In this document: positions 38,715 to 46,526 of the stretch, one piece after another
Layout of the letters: each line of letters starts with the position of its first letter
Numbering within the stretch: position 1 is the first letter of the stretch
NCBI GenBank assembly: GCA_030600545.1
Contig: JAUVLV010000004.1
Span: 1 to 64,000, forward strand
Direction of reading: 5' to 3'
From: Candidatus Aegiribacteria sp.
GTDB taxonomy: Bacteria; Fermentibacterota; Fermentibacteria; Fermentibacterales; JCC-6
DNA: 64,000 bases
Notes under the pieces: model-generated
Seen by the model: only the letters and a program-made list of their open reading frames with translations
Told to the model about the DNA's origin: nothing
Databases searched by the model: none
Translations under genes and position numbers: made by a program

Positions 38715-39302
38715 ATGAAATACATAGCATTTGTTCTGATGATCATTGCCGGAACAGGTTTGAGTGATACATTCGACCTTATTCCGGTTGCGGATACGTA
38801 CACACTCCCATCCGGTGGTTGCTACGGAACTCTGAATTACATGCAGATCGCGAACAAACCCGCCAGCGGGCATCCCGACGAGAGAGCCATGATGCTGTGG
38901 GATCTCTCGGAATACATGGGAGCGACAGCGACAAGCGCTACACTCTATATAAACATCTTCTTCCAGTGCCCTTCCGGTGCCGGAACGTACACAGAATTCT
39001 ATCATGCGACAGAACCCTGGGACGAGAGCTGGAGCGGAGCCCATGTGCAGCACGGTTCAACATTCTGGCAGTCATATCACTATTACAGTCAAGGATGGGT
39101 CGGAGTCGATGTTAGTGATCTGGTTCAAGCATGGCTGGACGGGACAATGGAGAACCACGGCATTGTACTGCAGGTGGCAGGTGTATATCCATGGACCAAG
39201 TTCCACTCACGGGAAACCTCAGCCAACAGCCCGTATCTCAGACTGGAATTTCCTATGGCGCTGGAGCAGGATACATGGGGGGCGATAAAGGGAGTATTCT
39301 GA
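38715..39302 (+). CDS. Secreted DNRLRE-like domain protein with ALEQDTWGAIKGVF C-terminal tail
   Basis: Signal peptide; 'VADTYTLPSGGCYGTLNYMQIAN...ERAMMLWDLS', 'VGVDVSDLVQAWLDGTMENHGIVLQ'. Confidence 0.75.
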   Translation: MKYIAFVLMIIAGTGLSDTFDLIPVADTYTLPSGGCYGTLNYMQIANKPASGHPDERAMMLWDLSEYMGATATSATLYINIFFQCPSGAGTYTEFYHATEPWDESWSGAHVQHGSTFWQSYHYYSQGWVGVDVSDLVQAWLDGTMENHGIVLQVAGVYPWTKFHSRETSANSPYLRLEFPMALEQDTWGAIKGVF

Positions 39303-39372
39303 TAATCGGCGGGATAGTGGGTCATAATCTGGATCACAGTATATTTAGTAAAATATTGAAGAGGAAAGAACA

Positions 39373-39993
39373 GTGAGAAGAATATATTTGAAAACGTTCC
39401 TTATCACACTGGCTGCGTTCGGAGCAACTTATATGCTTCTGGTGTTTTCCTCCAGGATATCATCCGAACTCTATTCTGTCGTTGGAATCCTGTTTGCGAT
39501 TATGGCTCCTGCCGCTCTTGTTCTTTCGGGAAGAAGGAAATTCAGCACCTTTGCGCGAAATATGTTTGGAATAGTATCAGGACTGTTCCTCTGGGGATTT
39601 ATTGGTGAATTCCTTGAAGTAAGAAATCACCTGATAATTGCTGATTCAAGCTATTTGCCCGTATTGCTTGTACTGGTTTCCCTGCTTGTTATAATGCTTC
39701 TGCAGAATGGTCTGCGACTGTCATACGGGTTTGCGTTTGGGCATTTTGCCGGTATATGGAGCCTGCATATGTGGATGATTTATCAGTATGAACATCTTGG
39801 GAAAACCCACTGGAGTACATATGTGTCTGCGGGTACAGCACTGATTCTGGGGATTCTGGCAATTTATCTTAGTAAGAAATATCGTAGAACAGGGAGGAAG
39901 ATGGCATTATCACTCACATCTCTTCTTCTATTATGGACGGTGCTGGAGTACGTATGGGGATGGAGGTTGATACCCGGGCCGTACGCTATTTAA
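39373..39993 (+). CDS. Multi-pass membrane protein of unknown function
   Basis: 6-7 hydrophobic segments, RBS-like gaggaaag upstream. Confidence 0.65.
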   Translation: MRRIYLKTFLITLAAFGATYMLLVFSSRISSELYSVVGILFAIMAPAALVLSGRRKFSTFARNMFGIVSGLFLWGFIGEFLEVRNHLIIADSSYLPVLLVLVSLLVIMLLQNGLRLSYGFAFGHFAGIWSLHMWMIYQYEHLGKTHWSTYVSAGTALILGILAIYLSKKYRRTGRKMALSLTSLLLLWTVLEYVWGWRLIPGPYAI

Positions 39994-40260
39994 ATTGATG
40001 TATGCAGATAATGAATTGTACTGAAATGCTTCTACCGTCACCGAATCGGTAAACCACCCACCAAAAGAAAACTCAATCTCTCAGTACCTTGAATACCCGT
40101 CCGGAAGGATACTTGTGAAAGATCCGGGTAGTTGCGGAGAGGATTACCTGGTCTAATATTATACTGAGTGTTCATAATGCTTATAAGCCTGCCATTGCAC
40201 CGGCCATAAGAGGGGAGTAACCGAATTACGGAACCAGTCGGAAAGCTCAGATCCCTGAGT

Positions 40261-40956
40261 ATGTTCTTCCCATTTCATAACGAGGAGGATAACGTAATTT
40301 CAGTTCTGGAGGAAGCTCTGGAGGTAGGTTCGACGGTAACCGACGACCTCGAGATCATCGCAATCGACGATGGCAGTACCGATCGTACCGCTGAGAGGGC
40401 TGAGGCGGTGAGGAGCCGTTTTCCGGAAAGAGTAAGAGTGGTTTCTCACGAGACCAACAGGGGTTACGGAGCAGCAGTCAGATCCGGACTGGAGGTTTCC
40501 ACGCGAGAATGGGTCTTTTTCAGCGATGGAGACAGCCAGTTCAAACTGTCTGATATATCCAGACTCATCGAGCTCACCGATTCGGGCAGGAAGAAACTGC
40601 TCGCCCTCGGTTACCGCATGAACAGGATGGACCCGCTCCACAGGAGGATCAACGCCAGCCTTTTCAACGGAGTTCTGCGGCTTGTACTCGGTATCAGGGG
40701 GGTCCGGGACATCGACTGTGCATTTAAACTGATTCCCGGGGAAGCTCTGAAAGCAATCCCGCTGCTTGCCTCGGATGGAGCTATGATTTCAGCGGAACTC
40801 CTCGCCAGGTGTTCAAGAGCGGGGTTCACGCTTGTGGAAACCGGAATACCTCATTACCCAAGACAGTTCGGTGACCAGTCGGGCGCAAGGCTCAGTGTCA
40901 TCGCCAGGGCTTTCTTTGAGATGTTCAACTGCATCAGGAACGTTCGTTCCGGATGA
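40261..40956 (+). CDS. Glycosyltransferase family 2 (polyprenyl-phosphate sugar transferase-like); start probably upstream
   Basis: LSMFFPFHNEEDNVISVLEEAL; IAIDDGSTDRTAERAEAV; ETNRGYGAAVRSGLE; FFSDGDSQF. Confidence 0.9.
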   Translation: MFFPFHNEEDNVISVLEEALEVGSTVTDDLEIIAIDDGSTDRTAERAEAVRSRFPERVRVVSHETNRGYGAAVRSGLEVSTREWVFFSDGDSQFKLSDISRLIELTDSGRKKLLALGYRMNRMDPLHRRINASLFNGVLRLVLGIRGVRDIDCAFKLIPGEALKAIPLLASDGAMISAELLARCSRAGFTLVETGIPHYPRQFGDQSGARLSVIARAFFEMFNCIRNVRSG

Positions 40957-42386
40957 GAGTACTTCTCGTCAATCCGCCAACCGGTGTCTACCTCAGGGAG
41001 GACAGATGCCAGGCTCCAGTCAGGAGCATGATGGCTCAGGGCGCCAGACCGCCGATGGATCTTGCCTACATTGCAGCAACATGCCGGGAAGCTGCCGGAG
41101 CCGAGTGCAGGATAAAGGATTTCCCGTTGGAGGGTGGAGGCTGGAGAGCCCTGGAGGCCGAGCTGCAGAACTTCAGACCTGATATTCTCGTAATAAGCAC
41201 TACCACGCCTACATTCAAACGCGATATGATGGCCGCCGAGAAGGCTCACAGGATACTTGAAGACTCGGTGACATGCATTGGAAAGGGAGCACACTTCTCC
41301 GATCACGATAAGGAAGCTCTTCTGGAACACCCTGAGCTTGATATTGCGGTCAGGGGGGAATCGGAGATCGTTATCGCGGAACTGGTTTCGGGTAAGGACA
41401 CGGCAGATGTGCTGGGAATTTCACGGTTAGGTGCTGACGGGAGTTTTACCCGCAATCCGGACAGACCACCGCCGGAGGATCTGGATTCGCTGCCTTTCCC
41501 GGCCAGGGATCTGCTTCGGAACGAGCTGTATCAGGATCCGGAAACCGGTGACCCTCTTACGCCGATACTCACTTCGAGAGGTTGCCCCGGAAGGTGCATC
41601 TTCTGTCCGGTCTTTCTCGTAAGCGGGAGAAAACTGCGGAAACGCTCAATCGGAAGCATCATGAAGGAACTGGATAGCTGCGTCAGTGATTACGGCATAC
41701 GTTCATTTCTGTTCAGGTCGGACACATTCACAATGGATAGGAAATGGGTGCTGGAACTCTGTTCAGCCATCAGCGAGACGGCTCTTGATATCAGATGGGG
41801 GGCTAACTCCAGAATAGACACCTTCGATGATGAGATGGCAGCCGCAATGGCATCCGCGGGATGTCATGTAATTTCCTTCGGGGTCGAGTCAGGTGATCCG
41901 GAGATACTGGCGAAGATACGCAAGGACATAGCTCTCAAGCAGGTACACAAGGCAGTGGAAATTTGCAGGAAAAACAGAATAATGTCTCTTCTCTATTTCG
42001 TTGTGGGACTTCCATGGGATACGAGAGAGTCTATACGGAGGACGGCACGTTTTGCGAGATCTGTTCCCGCTGATTTCTACGAATTTCATGCGGCATACCC
42101 TTTTCCAGGTACGCCCATGTATGAGATGGCCCTCAAAGATGGTCTTTTCCGTGAAGAGGATCTGGCTGGTGGCGACTACTTCACCCCGATAATGAACACA
42201 TACTCACTAACCAGCATTGAAGTGGCCGCCGAGAGAAAAAGAGCCATACTGGGTACTTACCTTTCAACTGCGTTCCTTTTTCGTACACTGGGAAGGGTAC
42301 GCTCATTCGGACAGCTCTGGCATTACACCTCATTTGGTTTCTCAAAACTGTTGATCCTGCTCAGAGGGGCTAGATCGTTGCCTTAA
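40953..42386 (+). CDS. B12-binding-domain radical SAM protein
   Basis: VLLVNPPTGVYLRED; LTSRGCPGRCIFCPVF (CxxxCxxC); 'ISFGVESGDPEILAKIRKDI'; 4-nt overlap with GT2. Confidence 0.92.
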   Translation: MRVLLVNPPTGVYLREDRCQAPVRSMMAQGARPPMDLAYIAATCREAAGAECRIKDFPLEGGGWRALEAELQNFRPDILVISTTTPTFKRDMMAAEKAHRILEDSVTCIGKGAHFSDHDKEALLEHPELDIAVRGESEIVIAELVSGKDTADVLGISRLGADGSFTRNPDRPPPEDLDSLPFPARDLLRNELYQDPETGDPLTPILTSRGCPGRCIFCPVFLVSGRKLRKRSIGSIMKELDSCVSDYGIRSFLFRSDTFTMDRKWVLELCSAISETALDIRWGANSRIDTFDDEMAAAMASAGCHVISFGVESGDPEILAKIRKDIALKQVHKAVEICRKNRIMSLLYFVVGLPWDTRESIRRTARFARSVPADFYEFHAAYPFPGTPMYEMALKDGLFREEDLAGGDYFTPIMNTYSLTSIEVAAERKRAILGTYLSTAFLFRTLGRVRSFGQLWHYTSFGFSKLLILLRGARSLP

Positions 42387-43206
42387 TTGCTCCCCATGTC
42401 ATGCGTTCAAGTGCCACACCGGAGATAGAGCATTGGAACTCGCAAACATTGAAATTCCCTCCTGTTTTATATACCCAGAATAAAGTGCTGCGCTGCTGGC
42501 ACCATGCGGCGCCGTAGCTCTGGTTAGCGCTCTGGGGAAGAACGTGGGTGCCGATGAAGGTCAGGTTCGCCCCATCCCATTCATAGAAGTAGAAGTCGGA
42601 CCAGGTGAAGCCGCCTATCATCACAAAGTGCGTACCGTTCATGGGGAAGATGGTACAGGCCATTGCGGAAGTACTGGAAGGTGGCTCGGAAAGGGTCCAC
42701 TGGTTGAGGATAGTGCCGTTTGTGTCGAAGCGGTAAAGGATGTTGGTGGAGGATTCAATCTCCCAGATGATGCTCGCGTCCATGTCCATTCCCATGGGGT
42801 TCGGAGAGGGATTCGCGAATTCCGGGTTCCAGATGCCTGACTGGTATTTATTGATATCCGTATCCGACCCATTATCGTTGATTAAGATGTAGTCGCTTCC
42901 GAGACAGATGCCTGCAACATCAGGAATCTCGACCGGCAAATCGATCTGATCGAGCAGTGTGCCCGTATAGTCGTAAATGCTTATCATGTCGGTGCTATAG
43001 TCAGTGATGTAGAGCTCACTGGTGGTATCGGAGCAGTCGATGCCCCTGGGAGTTTTGGTACTGGTTAAGATCCATGTGCCAAGCGAGGTTAGAACAATGT
43101 TGTCTGTGGAATATTCTTGCTGCGGTTCGACATAGTGGGAGTCATCGTCAGTGTAGTTGGCAAAAGCAATTCCAGTAATCATAAAAAGAACAAGAAAAGT
43201 CTTCAT
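42370..43206 (-). CDS. Secreted beta-propeller-like protein with ALERMTWGAIKATI C-terminal tail
   Basis: Signal peptide MKTFLVLFMITGIAFA; 'TPRGIDCSDTTSELYITDYSTDMISIYDYTGTLLDQIDLP'. Confidence 0.7.
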   Translation of the reverse strand: MKTFLVLFMITGIAFANYTDDDSHYVEPQQEYSTDNIVLTSLGTWILTSTKTPRGIDCSDTTSELYITDYSTDMISIYDYTGTLLDQIDLPVEIPDVAGICLGSDYILINDNGSDTDINKYQSGIWNPEFANPSPNPMGMDMDASIIWEIESSTNILYRFDTNGTILNQWTLSEPPSSTSAMACTIFPMNGTHFVMIGGFTWSDFYFYEWDGANLTFIGTHVLPQSANQSYGAAWCQQRSTLFWVYKTGGNFNVCEFQCSISGVALERMTWGAIKATI

Positions 43207-43318
43207 AATGTATCCAATCTATCAGCGAATTAATCCGCCAATCGTAAGTTTAATCTTCAAGTCATTATCATTACAGCATATAGCTAAACCAGATCATGTC
43301 AACCCCCATACATCTATT

Positions 43319-43579
43319 TCAAGGCATAGCCCTCTCTATATCAGAGAGAGTTCCTGAAATCTCTGAAAGCTCACCTGAGACATCGTCGATATTTTCTGCT
43401 ATCCCCCTGAGGTAGTAGCTATCTCCGAAGCCACTTGAGCTGTCCCATTCAGCGTATGCCGCTCCAGGTGATATCAGGTATCCCACAAGGAATACCACGG
43501 CAATGGCAGCAAGAACCACGCCGACAGCAAAGGCTTTTTCGAAACCGTTCTCGAACTTTACATCAACCTTCATCTCCAT
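43319..43579 (-). CDS. Small single-TM protein with C-terminal coiled/heptad region
   Basis: TM AFAVGVVLAAIAVVFLVGYLI; 'IAENIDDVSGELSEISGTLSDIERAMP'. Confidence 0.5.
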   Translation of the reverse strand: MEMKVDVKFENGFEKAFAVGVVLAAIAVVFLVGYLISPGAAYAEWDSSSGFGDSYYLRGIAENIDDVSGELSEISGTLSDIERAMP

Positions 43580-43862
43580 CCGTCCTTTCTATTTCAAGCT
43601 CTGAACGATAATACGGAAATTTTTCGATTTTATCAATTCATCGCCTGTTCAATACTTACCGGTTACATCAGATATAGAATATGATCGGAACCAGGAAATT
43701 CTGAAAGTTATTCAGAAACTCAGAATACGGGGAATGCTATACTATCCGGGAAAACGCTTCTGTGCCATACCTTCCCTGGCCTATGGAACCTGTAACAGTC
43801 ATCCTGATGCCATTTCAGGAGAATATCATAAGAGTATATGCGGAATCAGATGGCTGAATGCG

Positions 43863-45314
43863 TTATGTTGATTCGAACTCGAATTCATCTTCAACAATAA
43901 CCTTAATGCAGGCTTCAACTACATCAGGGTCAAAAAGAATGCCCTTGTTCTGTGAAATTTCATTGATTGATATATCTATGCCAATAGCCGGTCTGTAAGG
44001 TCGATGGGAAGACATGGCTTCAACAACATCGGCGACACCGAGAATTCTTGCTTCAAGAATTATACCTTTACCCTTCAGCCCTTTCGGGTATCCCGAGCCA
44101 TCCAGTCTCTCATGATGCTGCAGTACAGCTTCTGCAACAGGCCAGGGGAAATCAATTGATTTCAGAATATTATATCCCACGGTAGGATGTGCCCTGATCA
44201 AACTGAACTCGATTTCGACAAGTTTGCCAGGGCGGTTGAGAATAGAAGGTGGAACATAAATCTTACCGATATCGTGAAGAATACCCGCTATACGGATTCC
44301 TTCTATCTTCTTTTCTGGCAGTCCCATTTTTCTGGCTATTGCACAGGCGAGAGAAGAAACCCTGTACTGATGTCCGGCGGTATACGGATCAGTTGTTTCA
44401 GCAGTAAGGGCAAGGGCGTGAACAGTTCCTTCAAGTGTTCTTCTCAGGTCCTTGAAGTCCTTTTTGATATCTTCCGCTCTTTTACGTTCTGTTATATCTT
44501 CTATTACTCCGTCATAGTATCTGATCCTGCCCTGTTCGTCTTTGACTGCGACTGCAGAAACAGATCCGAAAAACGAAGCTCCGTTTTTCCTCTTTAATCT
44601 CAATTCTTCATCTCTTACAGAACCGAAACTGAGTATTCTGGAATTGAAAATCCGCCTGTCTTCAGAGTTTTCGTAAAGATCTGAAACGTTTGTAGAGAGG
44701 AATTCCTCCTTGTTCTTGAAACCGAACATTTTAACAATCGCGGGATTTGCCTCGATGAATCTGCCTTTCGGTCCTACGGTGTTTCTGTATACACCGATAT
44801 TGATGTTTTCGGTGAGAGATCTGAATTTTTCTTCACTGTTCTTGAGAATTTTCTCAGCCTTTTTTCTTTCTGTGATATCAAGTATCAGGGCGATAGAGCT
44901 TTCAAATTCACCATCCCTGTTCATGCATGGTACGGCGGAAATACTGATATTTCTGAGTTCATTGTCTTTTCGCCTGAGGTTTATTTCGTAAAGGCTCGAA
45001 ATGCCTATTTTCCTTTTAGCGGTTTCACTGAGAAGCTTCTTGAATTCATTTTCCGGCAGGATATCCTTCCAGTTCATATCAATAATCTCACTTCGGGAAT
45101 ACTGGCAGATTCTGCAGAATGCTTCATTTGCGAAAATTACGTTTTCTTCGGGATCAGCAATTACTAGACCCTCATGAAGTATTTCAACGAGTATACGATA
45201 TCGTTTTCTGCTGGTGTGAAGTTCTTCTTCTGATTGCTTTAATTGCTTCTCGGATTTTTCAAGCTCCTCAATCCTGCTACGCAGTCGTAATATTGTCTGA
45301 TCATCTTTTTTCAT
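43863..45314 (-). CDS. Tandem PAS domains with HD-GYP phosphodiesterase domain
   Basis: ILVEILHEGLVIADPEENVIFANEAFCRI; 'AGILHDIGKIYVPPSIL...HPTVGYNIL...VLQHHERLDGSGYPKGLKG'. Confidence 0.93.
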   Translation of the reverse strand: MKKDDQTILRLRSRIEELEKSEKQLKQSEEELHTSRKRYRILVEILHEGLVIADPEENVIFANEAFCRICQYSRSEIIDMNWKDILPENEFKKLLSETAKRKIGISSLYEINLRRKDNELRNISISAVPCMNRDGEFESSIALILDITERKKAEKILKNSEEKFRSLTENINIGVYRNTVGPKGRFIEANPAIVKMFGFKNKEEFLSTNVSDLYENSEDRRIFNSRILSFGSVRDEELRLKRKNGASFFGSVSAVAVKDEQGRIRYYDGVIEDITERKRAEDIKKDFKDLRRTLEGTVHALALTAETTDPYTAGHQYRVSSLACAIARKMGLPEKKIEGIRIAGILHDIGKIYVPPSILNRPGKLVEIEFSLIRAHPTVGYNILKSIDFPWPVAEAVLQHHERLDGSGYPKGLKGKGIILEARILGVADVVEAMSSHRPYRPAIGIDISINEISQNKGILFDPDVVEACIKVIVEDEFEFEST

Positions 45315-45454
45315 AGTCTAATTGTTCCTTAATATCTGTAGAAAATTGAAATTTACAAAATCTGCGTACTGACCGTGAGAATACTCTTCATACTGTTTAT
45401 CCGTTCGTGATTCTCTGCCTTAAGTGACAATATCAATAACAACCCGGCTTTGTC

Positions 45455-45615
45455 AATGAAATGAAGAACTGTTGAACGATAAGAATAGTGTTCAGGTACA
45501 CACCTTTCACCTGTGTTCCACCTTCGCAAATTGGAAAGGGTGCATTCATTCGGACAGTTCTGGCATTACATCTGATTTGGATTTTCATAACTGTTGACCC
45601 TGCTCATAGAATGGT
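45455..45615 (+). pseudogene. Decayed 3' end of a second copy of the 40953-42386 radical SAM gene
   Basis: 45474-: ER*E*CSGTHLSPVFHLRKLERVHSFGQFWHYI*FGFS*LLTLLIEW aligns with ERKRAILGTYLSTAFLFRTLGRVRSFGQLWHYTSFGFSKLLILLRGA. Confidence 0.85.
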
Positions 45616-46440
45616 CGAGAACTAAGAAGCTGTAACTCATCCGATACCCTGTCTATATCCACTGCGGAAGTTAGATCCGGAATATGCTCGCAGACCGGGA
45701 TCCCAAGTATACAGCCAGGGTTTTTACGAATCATCATTCCGATGGCTACCGGAAGTTCTTTCTCATCTCTTCCTGGACTGAATGGCACATTTTCCAGAAA
45801 CGGCAGTACCATGCTGTAATCGAGCTTGAACAGGTTCATGCTTACGAATACTCTGCCATTCACCTTGTTCATTTCAATTTCTGAGGATGTCGGTTTTTCG
45901 ATTATTCCCTTTACACTGAAATCCTCTGTAACACTCACAACCGCAAATCGCTGTGTGCGATCCTCAGGATAGTGCAGTCCATCCCTGCGGTAACAGGGCA
46001 TGGCGTTGTCCGAAGGTGCTTTTCTAAGGGTATTGAGAACGTTTACCGAGTATATATTGTCGCCGTTGCATACTGCACAGCTGCCCCCCGCCCAGCCTGG
46101 CCTTACTCTCAGAACCTGCAGCAGCGCGTCAGCAGTTCCCGCTGGTTTTTCTCTCCCCCGGGGAACAGTCTGAGCAAAATAGGAAAGAGAAAGGGATCCG
46201 AATCTGTCAGAAAAAGTTTCGTTTATCGAGGAATCACCCTCGGCAGTTACAATTGCCGCTTCAGCGAATCCGGCATTTTTCGATGTTCCCCAGAAGGAAT
46301 TCAAGAAATGGTTCTCCCGAAGCGCCAACCTTTATCATGCACTTCGTTATCCGCTTCCCGGCCTGTCCGGGCAGCGACCTGCCCATTCTTGTAAAAGGGG
46401 CCGGACGTCACTTGCGGTACTTACATAAATATAATACAAA
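45585..46440 (-). pseudogene. Sugar-phosphate nucleotidyltransferase-like gene broken by frameshifts
   Basis: Frame A 'TRMGRSLPGQAGKRITKCMIKVGASGEPFLEFLLGNIEK' joins frame B 'NAGFAEAAIVTAEGD...CNGDNIYSVN...VKGIIEKPTSSE' if one A is added at A5 (46276-46280). Confidence 0.8.
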
Positions 46441-46526
46441 ATATAATTACCTCCGTCCCTAATTACGCATTACATTGTTGATTCGGGCAACTGATCGAAG
46501 AGCGGCATGGTGAGTTTATCCTCTTA

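Noticed and set aside
43606-43869. Plus-strand open frame without a good start (…SDIEYDRNQEILKVIQKLRIRGMLYYPGKRFCAIPSLAYGTCN…)
   Set aside because: Open for ~87 codons and protein-like, but no start/RBS, no recognisable family, and it runs into the opposite-strand HD-GYP gene; too weak to call
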